This document shows positions 54,871-62,369 of a stretch of 62,938 bases of DNA, piece by piece. Source of the stretch: a virus; IMG/VR virus record IMGVR_UViG_3300009419_000018, positions 1 through 62,938 of that record, one strand, 5' to 3'. Both the position numbers and the translations under genes were made by a program. The notes under the pieces are model-generated. The model saw only the letters and a list, made by a program, of their open reading frames with translations. It had not been told where the DNA came from and ran no database searches. The first letter of the stretch is position 1; every line of letters begins with the position of its first letter.

Positions 54871-55550
54871 GATTGGTCCTCTCCAAATAATGATTGCTGT
54901 CCCTCAATTGGCTGACCGCGCTTAGTCTTAGGCGCTTTCTCTTGCTTACTGCGTCGTACACGACCCACCAATGTATTGCGCGCCTCACGAACAACATCAG
55001 GGTGGATTGTTTCTACCCCTTCGTCTCCGTCATACTCGTGCATATAATTGCTAAAAAGGGGCATAACACGCCCTCGTGGTACCGTCGCCCGCTTTGGTAC
55101 ATCGCGTTTGTCAACAACACCAAACTTTGCAAGATGACGGACAACTCTGTGGCTGCCCCGTGTCAGGGACTGATCGGGAATTAATGGTAGACCAGACTCA
55201 GTGGCATCCTGATGAGCAAGAGCCATCAGGCTCATTGCCGTGGTGTTGTTACCACCCATATTCCCAGTCATCATGGATAACTTACGGTGTGCTGGTTGTC
55301 CATAATCAGAGAACAAACGCCCCTGACTAATAACACGAGCATCGGGATTTGTGTTGTAATCCTTAGGGTAGTACTTCTTATCTGCTGGTTCGTTCTTAGT
55401 CCACTGGGTGTCATCGTGGTGTTCTACTTGAACTAACCCCAAATCTCGCTTACTATGTGGGTCAAACGCAAAATAGGTAGTTTTTGCTGGTGAACGCCTA
55501 CCACCTGAGTCTTGTGCTGGTGTATGGAATCTACGGTACTCAATCGGCAT
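54867..55550 (-). CDS. Paralogue family member 1 with terminal QQSLF motif
   Basis: 227 residues from ATG 55550, only 7 bases after a TATAAT box (leaderless). An N-terminal beta motif (YFAFDPHSK) is followed by QGRLFSDYG, a conserved helical core (AMSLMALAHQDATESGLPLI, then HRVVRHLAKFGVVDKRDVPK) and a Lys-rich tail ending GQQSLFGEDQS. The order of these elements matches the three tandem genes at 56.7-59.1 kb, from which it is the most diverged. No known family. Confidence 0.7.
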   Translation of the reverse strand: MPIEYRRFHTPAQDSGGRRSPAKTTYFAFDPHSKRDLGLVQVEHHDDTQWTKNEPADKKYYPKDYNTNPDARVISQGRLFSDYGQPAHRKLSMMTGNMGGNNTTAMSLMALAHQDATESGLPLIPDQSLTRGSHRVVRHLAKFGVVDKRDVPKRATVPRGRVMPLFSNYMHEYDGDEGVETIHPDVVREARNTLVGRVRRSKQEKAPKTKRGQPIEGQQSLFGEDQS

Positions 55551-55557
55551 ATTTATG

Positions 55558-55565
55558 ATTATACT
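55558..55565. promoter_or_regulatory. Overlapping divergent -10 boxes, both giving leaderless mRNAs
   Basis: Minus strand TATAAT (55563-55558) lies 7 bases from ATG 55550; plus strand TATACT (55560-55565) lies 6 bases from ATG 55572. With transcription starting about 7 bases downstream, both messages would begin at or near the AUG. No -35 match at 17 bases. Confidence 0.55.
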
Positions 55566-55571
55566 ATGTAT

Positions 55572-56075
55572 ATGCATGCAGAAGCCTGGACATTCTTAGT
55601 CAATAAGTCATTAGAGATATCTCCCAAGTCAATCATTGATATTGGTGGCAGAAACATTAACGGGACACCCCGTGATCTCTGGCCCCAATCCAAATATGTG
55701 GCGCTTGACCACATTGGTGGTACTGGGGTAGATATTGTGGCTGACGCCACAAATTGGGAACCGACCCGTAAATGGGACATGGGAATCTGCACGGAGGTGT
55801 TTGAGCATGTCACTCCTGAGGATTACCGTAAGATTTTAGTTACCTTGGGAAAGGCCATTAATCCTGGTGGAAAACTCCTAGTTACTTGCGCTACTGACCC
55901 ACGCGCCCCCCATGCCGCAGTTGGTACACCTGGTATGCCAGTTGATGAGTTTTACGGCAATGTGGATGTAGAAGACCTATCCAAGGCTCTTGTTGAAACC
56001 AATTGGAAGTGTGTGGATATTATTATTGATCGCACACATGGTGACATCTATGTTGACGCCATTAATATGAACTAA
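55572..56075 (+). CDS. Class I SAM-dependent methyltransferase
   Basis: 167 residues from ATG 55572 (leaderless promoter). SIIDIGGRNING (motif I), KYVALDHIG with acidic Asp46 (motif II), IVADATNWEP (motif III), and MGICTEVFEHVTPEDYRKIL, then NPGGKLLVTCAT (motifs IV-V) form a Methyltransf_11/12-type fold. The only rightward gene in the accessory region. It converges with the glycosyltransferase-like gene, overlapping by 4 bases at the ends. The substrate may be a sugar or nucleotide; not shown. Confidence 0.85.
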   Translation: MHAEAWTFLVNKSLEISPKSIIDIGGRNINGTPRDLWPQSKYVALDHIGGTGVDIVADATNWEPTRKWDMGICTEVFEHVTPEDYRKILVTLGKAINPGGKLLVTCATDPRAPHAAVGTPGMPVDEFYGNVDVEDLSKALVETNWKCVDIIIDRTHGDIYVDAINMN

Positions 56076-56710
56076 AAGGGTTCTGCTACAGTACCAATAC
56101 CCACTGGAAATAGATCGTAGTGTCTGTAATACGGGTCTTCGTTAATTCTGCCCACCCAAGCCTCAGCACAATGGCGATGGTCTTTGGCGCAGATACCTAG
56201 CATGGTGATGTGCTTACCTGTCGCCCACCAGAAGTTGCCACCCCAAAATGGATTGGGATTGTCAAAATTAATGGGGTAGTAATGACAACCAGCAGTGGTG
56301 TAACCCTCATCTAATACTTCTACGGCCCTTTGCCAGTTCACAATATTAAAGCGCGTCATACCGTTACGCCAGACTTCGTTAATTGGGGCAAAGTTAGCCG
56401 CGCCCTTGGTATGTGCGTACACATAGTATGCATCAGGGTCACTGACAGCCATTTCATAAAGTGGGTCAAGAGTTACTTGTTCCCATCCGCTCGGGCTAGT
56501 TGCGGCGACATTGTAGACCAATCCCCTTAAAGTAAGGTATTCCTGAGCCATAAGAATGTTCTGAGGTGTTCCCACAAAGCCAATATTCAATGAAGCAAGG
56601 TTTTCGTACAGACCATATTGCACTAATGCACGGATATGGTCAACTACACACATCTGCCAGTTACCATCCGCATATAGGTGGTAGAAATGGTGAATTCTTT
56701 TGTCAGTCAT
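56072..56710 (-). CDS. Glycosyltransferase-like protein
   Basis: 212 residues. IHHFYHLYADGNWQMCVVDH, YYVYAHTKGA, VWRNGMTRFNIVNWQRAVEV, CHYYPINFDNPNPFWGGNFW, WATGKHI is a pattern seen in uncharacterised phage and bacterial GT-A-like transferases of the DUF4422/wbb type. The DXD motif is not clear, so the call is provisional. Convergent with the methyltransferase gene; the two may modify a shared glycan. Confidence 0.6.
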   Translation of the reverse strand: MTDKRIHHFYHLYADGNWQMCVVDHIRALVQYGLYENLASLNIGFVGTPQNILMAQEYLTLRGLVYNVAATSPSGWEQVTLDPLYEMAVSDPDAYYVYAHTKGAANFAPINEVWRNGMTRFNIVNWQRAVEVLDEGYTTAGCHYYPINFDNPNPFWGGNFWWATGKHITMLGICAKDHRHCAEAWVGRINEDPYYRHYDLFPVGIGTVAEPF

Positions 56711-57428
56711 CCCAAAGGCTCAATTGCTTATGCTCTTCACCCTTTTTAGAACTTCCGAGTAGGTCGCGTATACGGGTACGGGCGGCGGGTACTCGGGAAG
56801 ATAAATCATCTAAGTGGTAACTAGAACCTGCCATTTCAACCAGATTTTTGTGTTCTTTTCTTAAAAAACTGTCTGACTGCTCAAAACTATGGGTATTGGT
56901 TAATCTGTTTTCTGGCATATCTTCAGCAGAAATATGACCACTTTTATGCAATCGGTCAACCAAACCACCGCTATGTTGGGAAAGGTTACTTGATGGGGTA
57001 ATATTTCTACCAGTTGCCTCAGTAGAGGCATTATCTGCTATACCAAGTAATGTCATTCCGGCAGTTCTACCGCCCAAACCCTCTGCTGAATAAAATCCCG
57101 ATGCTGTTCTTTTTGCGGGTACATGCCTATAACCAAACATTGCCATTTGTTCACCAGCCATGGCGGGGCGGGTATATGGGGTACTGTTCCAGTTATATTC
57201 ATTAACAGGAGTATCTGTATGTGTCATCTCCATGTCTGCTACTGGCTTGCCAGTCTTGAAATCAGTTTGTTGAGTAGCATTAATCTCTGGCTCGTGAGTT
57301 ACATCTAATTTTGCAATTGCCTCACCTTTATCGTTGTGCGCTACATAATCAATATAAGTAAATTGTTTTTGATTTTCTTTATCATTTACTGTAGAGTAAG
57401 TTTTTTGTTTTAATGAATATTTAGTCAT
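56703..57428 (-). CDS. Paralogue family member 2, with two QLxLF-like motifs
   Basis: 241 residues. YIDYVAHNDKGEAIAKLDV (beta), GEQMAMFGYRHVP (internal motif), the family core GMTLLGIADNASTEATGRNI, SSNLSQHSGGLVDRLHKSGH, an AR..I..LLG helix, and the end KQLSLWDD. It overlaps both neighbours by 4-8 bases. Members 2-4 are tandem duplicates of one gene. No function recognised. Confidence 0.75.
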   Translation of the reverse strand: MTKYSLKQKTYSTVNDKENQKQFTYIDYVAHNDKGEAIAKLDVTHEPEINATQQTDFKTGKPVADMEMTHTDTPVNEYNWNSTPYTRPAMAGEQMAMFGYRHVPAKRTASGFYSAEGLGGRTAGMTLLGIADNASTEATGRNITPSSNLSQHSGGLVDRLHKSGHISAEDMPENRLTNTHSFEQSDSFLRKEHKNLVEMAGSSYHLDDLSSRVPAARTRIRDLLGSSKKGEEHKQLSLWDD

Positions 57429-58174
57429 TCAAAACCCTCCAACTGAAGTTGCTCAGATTTAGGCTCTGAATTAAGGTTTGGTGCAGATCGCCCCAGTGCC
57501 CAGCGGATACGCGCCTTTGCATGAGGCAATCGTGACTCTAAGTTTTGATGTGGTACCTGGTTACTGTGGGGGTAATTATCAAGTTTGTTATGTGCATAAC
57601 TAAATCCAATACCATTATCATCTATTGTTTCTGGTATATCTTCATCAGAAATAGCACCAGACTTATTTAACTTATTAACTAGTGCGTTGCTATGAGAAGA
57701 AAGACTGCTGGATGGTTTTAGATGCTTACCAGTTGTAGTTGTAGATGCAATATCAGCCATACCCAACAAGTTCATAGCGGCTGTCTTACCCGCCGTACTA
57801 TGTCGGGCATATAACTCATGTACCTCAGATCGTGCTGGCCTATGGTAAGTCCCAAATAAAACTAATTGCTCTCCTGATTGAGCGGGGCGAGTCATACCCT
57901 CACGCCAAGATGGGTGTGCGTCAAGGTTAGTATCATGCGCCCTCTGACCCTCAGCAATTAGTTTTTCATCACCAGTATCAGGGTTATATGTAGTTATACT
58001 TGTACCAGTATGTCCTGGATCATGGGAAATTCTAGCCATAGCAATGGCTTTACCAGAATCATCATGTGCGAAATAATCATCCATTCCACCATATTGGTCA
58101 CCGTGTGGTACATAGTCGGATGTTCTACCTTGCTCTTTATCACTGGGTGGTACATAACGAGAATAACGAGTCAT
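57425..58174 (-). CDS. Paralogue family member 3, with QLVLF and QLQLEGF motifs
   Basis: 249 residues. DDYFAHDDSGKAIAMARISH, internal GEQLVLFGTYHRPARS, the core AAMNLLGMADIASTTTTGKH, SSSLSSHSNALVNKLNKSGA, DEDIPE, then HAKARIRWALGRSAP and the end EQLQLEGFE. Its ATG overlaps member 4's stop (ATGA). Closest relative is member 4. Confidence 0.75.
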   Translation of the reverse strand: MTRYSRYVPPSDKEQGRTSDYVPHGDQYGGMDDYFAHDDSGKAIAMARISHDPGHTGTSITTYNPDTGDEKLIAEGQRAHDTNLDAHPSWREGMTRPAQSGEQLVLFGTYHRPARSEVHELYARHSTAGKTAAMNLLGMADIASTTTTGKHLKPSSSLSSHSNALVNKLNKSGAISDEDIPETIDDNGIGFSYAHNKLDNYPHSNQVPHQNLESRLPHAKARIRWALGRSAPNLNSEPKSEQLQLEGFE

Positions 58175-59076
58175 TCAAAGCCTTCTAACTGGAGTTGCTC
58201 GTTCTTAGGTTCAGTATTAAGTGTTGGAGCAGATCGTCCCAATGCTTTACGAATACGGGCTTTTGCATGAGGTAACCGATGACTAAGGTCAATAAGTTGA
58301 CCATCGGCAAACATACTTCTATGTTGGGTATCTAAAACTTGTGCGGCATCGCCAAAGTTAAGGTCGTTACCTTGGATTAATTCATCAGGTAAATCTTCCG
58401 CAGGAATAGCACCTTTTTTATGTAACTTTTTAACTAAACTTAAACTATGCTCTGACAAGTTGTTATCAGGCAGTAAGCCATGACCAAGGGCATCCCTGGA
58501 TGCATTATCAGCAATACCAAGAATATTCATAGTCGCAAGTTTACCAGCCGTACTATCGCGGGCATATAAACTGTGCAATATCCTAGCAGTGGGCGTATGG
58601 TCTATACCAAACATGACTAACTGCTCACCAGGTTTTGCGGGACGAGTATTAGTGCGATCATCATAGTAACTATCTTTATCAGAAACTGAATTAGATTTAA
58701 CATCTGTGCGTTCTAAATCAACAATAGGGTGTTTTTCTATATGTACCTCATGGGTAGGCATAGCCATTGGGCGACCAGGGGGGTTGTTTATCGGGTTATC
58801 ATGACGAGGAGCGACCTGATGATTTGGGCGCTGGCGCAGTACCCTCTCATTACCATTCATGGAAGTGGTTGTCCATCCCTCAGATTGCCTTACCTGAGCA
58901 TAAACCAGTGAGTTACCTTCGCGGTCATGGGCCATATAGTCAACAAGCCTCTTAGAACCCGACGGTGTGATGTATTCGTTAGCGCCTACATAATCGTGGG
59001 ATAAAGCAGTGTAATTACCGGGAGTATCAGGAGATATGCGCGAATACCTAATTGCATCTTCTTTTTTATCTGCCAT
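58171..59076 (-). CDS. Paralogue family member 4, with QLVMF and QLQLEGF motifs
   Basis: 301 residues. LVDYMAHDREGNSLVYAQVR, an inserted basic segment (about 75-130), internal GEQLVMFGIDHTPTAR, the core LATMNILGIADNASRDALGH, NNLSEHSLSLVKKLHKKGAI, EDLPDE, HAKARIRKALGRSAP and the end EQLQLEGFE. C-terminal 25 residues are almost identical to member 3. First of the tandem trio. Confidence 0.75.
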   Translation of the reverse strand: MADKKEDAIRYSRISPDTPGNYTALSHDYVGANEYITPSGSKRLVDYMAHDREGNSLVYAQVRQSEGWTTTSMNGNERVLRQRPNHQVAPRHDNPINNPPGRPMAMPTHEVHIEKHPIVDLERTDVKSNSVSDKDSYYDDRTNTRPAKPGEQLVMFGIDHTPTARILHSLYARDSTAGKLATMNILGIADNASRDALGHGLLPDNNLSEHSLSLVKKLHKKGAIPAEDLPDELIQGNDLNFGDAAQVLDTQHRSMFADGQLIDLSHRLPHAKARIRKALGRSAPTLNTEPKNEQLQLEGFE

Positions 59077-59633
59077 TAGCGATTCTCCAGTGGATTAACG
59101 GCAGTCAGACCGTGACTGCCAAAGCGTACACCCTCTGCGAATACATTTGATCGCAGATTAGCGTTTGTACCTACTACTTGGGTACCCATAAACTCATCAC
59201 CCAATCGGTATTTCTTAGTACCAGGAATTCGTTCTCGTAGGCGCACAAGACCTGGCCTAGTGGGCACATTAAAGATTTTCTGATTGTTTAACAGTACGGC
59301 ACCCTTGCCACGGAACTGGACTGGGGTGTCTTCACCCTCAAGGTCCTCCACTGGCCTACCCTTAACAAACATATTGCGGGTCTTAGCGCCATTGTTATTA
59401 ATAGCCTGCTCTAATTGAAACTTATCGTATTGGAGGTGTGGTTGAACCAGTTGACCAGCGGTGGTGTGCCCGAGCACCCGATCCACTAAAACACCCTTAG
59501 CATTTCTTACTTTGCCACCAACTGAATAGATAGGAAATCCTTTTTCCTCAGAAGCGGGGCTATGCTTATGGATAGATACCTCATTACGGTCCGTTAACTC
59601 AGACCAATCAATCATGTTTAGTTTCTGTCCCAT
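59076..59633 (-). CDS. Unrecognised protein upstream of the paralogue trio (185 residues)
   Basis: Beta-rich with KGFPIYSVGGKVRNAKGVLV, GAVLLNNQKIFNVPTRPGLV, RLRERIPGTKKYRLGDEFMG and RSNVFAEGVRFGSHGLTAVN. No family recognised. The TAA/ATG overlap with the paralogue trio suggests co-translation. Start ATG 59633 lacks a clear ribosome binding site; ATG 59615 is an alternative. The gap to the next gene is 22 bases. Confidence 0.65.
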   Translation of the reverse strand: MGQKLNMIDWSELTDRNEVSIHKHSPASEEKGFPIYSVGGKVRNAKGVLVDRVLGHTTAGQLVQPHLQYDKFQLEQAINNNGAKTRNMFVKGRPVEDLEGEDTPVQFRGKGAVLLNNQKIFNVPTRPGLVRLRERIPGTKKYRLGDEFMGTQVVGTNANLRSNVFAEGVRFGSHGLTAVNPLENR

Positions 59634-59655
59634 AGAACTATTTTACCTTAAATAG

Positions 59656-59784
59656 TTAGTAGATGCCCTCACAACAGGCATCTCTTTGCCCACAATCAAC
59701 GCACTTATAGTGTGCATGCTCAGGACGCAGTTCTCCACCGCAATAGACACACTGTGTGGAGGTATCGCATTTATCATCAGACAT
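59656..59784 (-). CDS. 42-residue zinc-ribbon peptide
   Basis: ATG 59784; TAA at 59656-59658. Sequence MSDDKCDTSTQCVYCGGELR, then HYKCVDCGQRDACCEG has C-x2-C...C-x2-C plus further Cys residues: a compact zinc ribbon. Of the same general kind as the ribbons at 2.1, 6.5 and 13.0 kb. Function unknown. Confidence 0.6.
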   Translation of the reverse strand: MSDDKCDTSTQCVYCGGELRPEHAHYKCVDCGQRDACCEGIY

Positions 59785-59826
59785 AATTAAGCGGCAAATT
59801 TTTACTACTCAGCGGAAGGATTAGTA

Positions 59827-60201
59827 TTATTCGCCTACTGCGCGACGCAATGGGCTGATGTTATGGCGGTTCGCAACGGCATCACGGATATCATCAACAC
59901 CAGAAAGGTGGTTAACATAATCCGTGTTTGTCATTCCCTTATCACGGTTTGTCCGCAAATTACGGAGCACATTGTAGGATTGGCTAACAGACACTGGGTC
60001 ATAAATATTAGCGCCTAGACCTGCTCGGTCTTCTCCCAGCATGGGGTGGATCGCACGGAAGTGACCTTCCCACAAATCAGGGCCTTCATTGAAGCCATTT
60101 TTATTAAAGTGCTCCATATCCTCTACATAATCTTTTCGTTTGTCATCTAGATGGATTGCGAGTAGTCGCTGGATGCGGGGTAATTCTCTGTATCGTGCCA
60201 T
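59827..60201 (-). CDS. Unrecognised protein, paralogue of the upstream gene (copy A)
   Basis: 124 residues. It shares ELPRL/I (near the N-terminus), a FRxxHxxxG helix, GA(N/D)I-x-DPV and the end DIR(D/E)A with the gene at 60213. Copy A lacks the basic N-terminal extension. No family. ATG 60201. Confidence 0.65.
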   Translation of the reverse strand: MARYRELPRIQRLLAIHLDDKRKDYVEDMEHFNKNGFNEGPDLWEGHFRAIHPMLGEDRAGLGANIYDPVSVSQSYNVLRNLRTNRDKGMTNTDYVNHLSGVDDIRDAVANRHNISPLRRAVGE

Positions 60202-60212
60202 GATGGGTCTCC

Positions 60213-60653
60213 TCAGTACCCTTCGCGGTAAGAGTAGGCTTCGCGGATATCTTGGCGGCTGAACGGTTGATCCTGACCTGAGTCACGATTCTTTCGGTAA
60301 GCCTGAAGCATATTGCTTGCCGCCATCTCGTCTACGGGGTCTTCAATGTCTGCGCCAGCATCTTGGCGCTGTGGTCCTGCAATGGAGTGTGCCATACGGA
60401 ATTCTTCTTCAGCCTGACCATTGTTAGGGTTTTCGTAGTCATCATCGTCACCATACATAAATTGGTGTATTTCCCGTGAACTGTCTAGGAAGTTACCAAG
60501 AGCGGCGCTCAAGCGGGGTAGTTCAGAGCGACCCGTGGTTCCAGGATGGAATTGGGATGAGAGGTGTGCTGGACGCTTTGCGATTGCCTTCTTCAGCGGT
60601 GCAGACTTTGCCTCAGCGGCAATCTTTCCTGCCATTGATTTTTTAACAGCCAT
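60213..60653 (-). CDS. Unrecognised protein with basic N-terminus (copy B)
   Basis: 146 residues. Lys/Ala-rich N-terminus (MAVKKSMAGKIAAEAKSAPL, KKAIAKRP), then RSELPRLSAALGNFLDSS, EEEFRMAHSIAG, GADIEDPVDEMAASNMLQAY, and DIREAYSY. Paralogue of 59827. ATG 60653 has AAGGAG and is the first gene downstream of motif copy P4. A capsid- or DNA-associated role is possible from the basic N-terminus; not established. Confidence 0.65.
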   Translation of the reverse strand: MAVKKSMAGKIAAEAKSAPLKKAIAKRPAHLSSQFHPGTTGRSELPRLSAALGNFLDSSREIHQFMYGDDDDYENPNNGQAEEEFRMAHSIAGPQRQDAGADIEDPVDEMAASNMLQAYRKNRDSGQDQPFSRQDIREAYSYREGY

Positions 60654-60682
60654 GATGAACTCCTTATCGGGTAATGCTTACT

Positions 60683-60696
60683 ATTATATATCAGAA
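60683..60696 (-). promoter_or_regulatory. TTCTGA-N2-TATAAT motif, copy P4
   Basis: Minus strand TTCTGATATATAAT ends 29 bases before the 60653 ATG. One of four near-identical intergenic copies in this region; reads as a -10 box with a fixed upstream element. Confidence 0.6.
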
Positions 60697-60703
60697 TTAA
60701 TAA

Positions 60704-61384
60704 CTAAAAGATGTAACGACCCAGTCGTCTCTTTGTAATCTTTGCCTTTTGTGCGAGTTCATCCAGGGTGGTATTCCCACGATCTAGTTGTAACATTTCT
60801 TGGTCAGTCCACAACCCTGGCTCAAATCTTGATCCATGCCCTTTTCCAAGGTATTCTACGCCATTACCAATTTTTGACTTAGGAATAGAGAATGAAATTG
60901 ATCCGTCATCCTCAAAAGCATTACGGTACGGTAGCGCCTTAGGATCATCGCTTTGTTCGTTCTTACGGATATCATCTTCGGTCATGCTGACATCTTCAAA
61001 CAAACCAGTTTGCATGCCCCGCAACTCAGATTTTAGATTGCTACCACTGTATTGATCTGCTTTTCTATCACCCATAATAATAGGTGACATTGCATCACGG
61101 TGTATTTTGTAGGTGTGGTAGTAATGAGGGCTTCTATTGGCTCGTTCACCTAGTCGTGACCAGGCGGCGCGCATAGTACCAGCATGGAATGAGTCATCAG
61201 TGCTGTTCTCATCAACGCCACTTCTCTTATTAGGGTCTACGAGGTGTGGCGGTGTGGGACTAAAAGAACCATGGGTGACATAGGTAAACTGGCGGCTCAT
61301 GTGGTCTCGTTGCTTACGCTCAAGTGGCTTACGGCTCCACTTCCAACGACCTGGGTCTCCCTGTTTTAACCACTGACCAGTCAT
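60704..61384 (-). CDS. ADP-ribosyltransferase-like protein, module copy 1
   Basis: 226 residues. YVTHGSFSPTPPH (35-47), DSFHAGTMRAAWSRLGERAN (65-84) and YYHTYKIHRDAMSP form the start of an ART-like fold, shared with the protein at 61882. An extra C-terminal part ends LDELAQKAKITKRRLGRYIF, which looks HTH-like. ATG 61384 has AAGGAG. It follows the ParB-like gene at 61430 as the second gene of module copy 1. Confidence 0.6.
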   Translation of the reverse strand: MTGQWLKQGDPGRWKWSRKPLERKQRDHMSRQFTYVTHGSFSPTPPHLVDPNKRSGVDENSTDDSFHAGTMRAAWSRLGERANRSPHYYHTYKIHRDAMSPIIMGDRKADQYSGSNLKSELRGMQTGLFEDVSMTEDDIRKNEQSDDPKALPYRNAFEDDGSISFSIPKSKIGNGVEYLGKGHGSRFEPGLWTDQEMLQLDRGNTTLDELAQKAKITKRRLGRYIF

Positions 61385-61415
61385 ATTAGAAACTCCTTAA
61401 ATATATAATTTACAA

Positions 61416-61429
61416 ATTATATATCAGAA
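61416..61429 (-). promoter_or_regulatory. TTCTGA-N2-TATAAT motif, copy P3
   Basis: Minus strand TTCTGATATATAAT immediately follows the stop codon of the ParB-like gene and lies 31 bases before the ART-like ATG. Same element as P4. Confidence 0.6.
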
Positions 61430-61885
61430 TTAGTTCTCTTTATAGCCAAAGTACTTTTTTGGTCTTCCGTACAGATGCTTGTACTCATCAGTGGTGTCGT
61501 ACATGTAATCAGTATCATGGATCACGGGGATATCTACCTGATGACCTTTTTCTTCTAGGTCTAAAGCGACTGACAAGCGGTGGTGACCGTTACCCAGGAT
61601 GAACTTATTTGTGTAGTTAGATGTTTTTAGGACGACATGGTTCAGAATCCCATCAGTTTCAATGCCATCGTGTAACCCAGAATCTTTAGCCTCGTCCAGT
61701 TTCCTTTCATGGAGGTCGCTGTAGGGATAGTCCTTAGGATCGTCAATATTACCCAGTCCATCATCAGCAAAATGGTGTAGTTTGTTCAAAATCTCATGTG
61801 GTCGCATGAACATCTGCAACTGTTCGGGGTTATCGCCAGGATTTCTAGTCACTTTGGCGAATTGTTTGCTGATATGTGCTCTCAT
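61430..61885 (-). CDS. ParB/sulfiredoxin-like protein, module copy 1
   Basis: 151 residues. FILGNGHHRLSVALDLEEKG (95-114) and VDIPVIHD match the ParB N-domain/Srx 'G-H-H-R' nucleotide-binding motif; the preceding SGLHDGIETDGILNHVVLK is the usual helix-strand ahead of it. Residues 21-26 read EQLQMF, another QLxLF-like motif. No HTH DNA-binding domain, so not a classical partition protein. Its ATG overlaps the upstream ART-like stop (ATGA). Confidence 0.75.
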   Translation of the reverse strand: MRAHISKQFAKVTRNPGDNPEQLQMFMRPHEILNKLHHFADDGLGNIDDPKDYPYSDLHERKLDEAKDSGLHDGIETDGILNHVVLKTSNYTNKFILGNGHHRLSVALDLEEKGHQVDIPVIHDTDYMYDTTDEYKHLYGRPKKYFGYKEN

Positions 61886-62343
61886 GACTTGTACCTCCCA
61901 CCAGACATCACAGACATGGCGTTGTACACGGCCTCAGCACGACCATCATAGGGGTTAACAATTCTCTGGAACTGTACACCGAGGTGTTTTACATGCTTAC
62001 CCACAAAATTACTGGGAATGACATAAGAAGTGGAGCCACGATCCTCACGATCATTTTTATATGGGTAGATACGGTTCTCTTTATGCTCAGGTACTAACTG
62101 ATTTTCATCCTTACCAAACATGGGGTCCTGCCATACACGGCGTGAAGTGGGCGCAGTGTCCGATACTTCGTATGCATGGATACTGGCAATGCCGTTAGGA
62201 TCATCACTCCAGTCAACACCGTTCTGAATTTCATCTGCTAAACGGTCATCAGCGGCCCGTAGGGTGCCAGCGTGGAAGGGATAACCATGCTCATGGGGTG
62301 CCGTTTCCTCTAGGGTGCCGTGATATACAGTTTTAGATGCCAT
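61882..62343 (-). CDS. ADP-ribosyltransferase-like protein, module copy 2
   Basis: 153 residues. KTVYHGTLEETAPH (4-17) and YPFHAGTLRAADDRLADEIQ (21-40), then ASIHAYEVSDTAPTSRRVWQ, an ART-like pattern (Y-H-G-T; second F-H-A-G-T shared with the gene at 60704; strand with basic residues). Leaderless start: a TAAAAT -10 box (P2) lies 7 bases upstream of ATG 62343. Followed by overlap with the ParB-like gene. Confidence 0.62.
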   Translation of the reverse strand: MASKTVYHGTLEETAPHEHGYPFHAGTLRAADDRLADEIQNGVDWSDDPNGIASIHAYEVSDTAPTSRRVWQDPMFGKDENQLVPEHKENRIYPYKNDREDRGSTSYVIPSNFVGKHVKHLGVQFQRIVNPYDGRAEAVYNAMSVMSGGRYKS

Positions 62344-62350
62344 ACCACTT

Positions 62351-62364
62351 ATTTTACATCAGAA
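62351..62364 (-). promoter_or_regulatory. TTCTGA-N2-TAAAAT motif, copy P2
   Basis: Minus strand TTCTGATGTAAAAT lies 5 bases after the previous stop and 7 bases before ATG 62343. Fits a leaderless promoter. Confidence 0.6.
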
Positions 62365-62369
62365 TAGGT

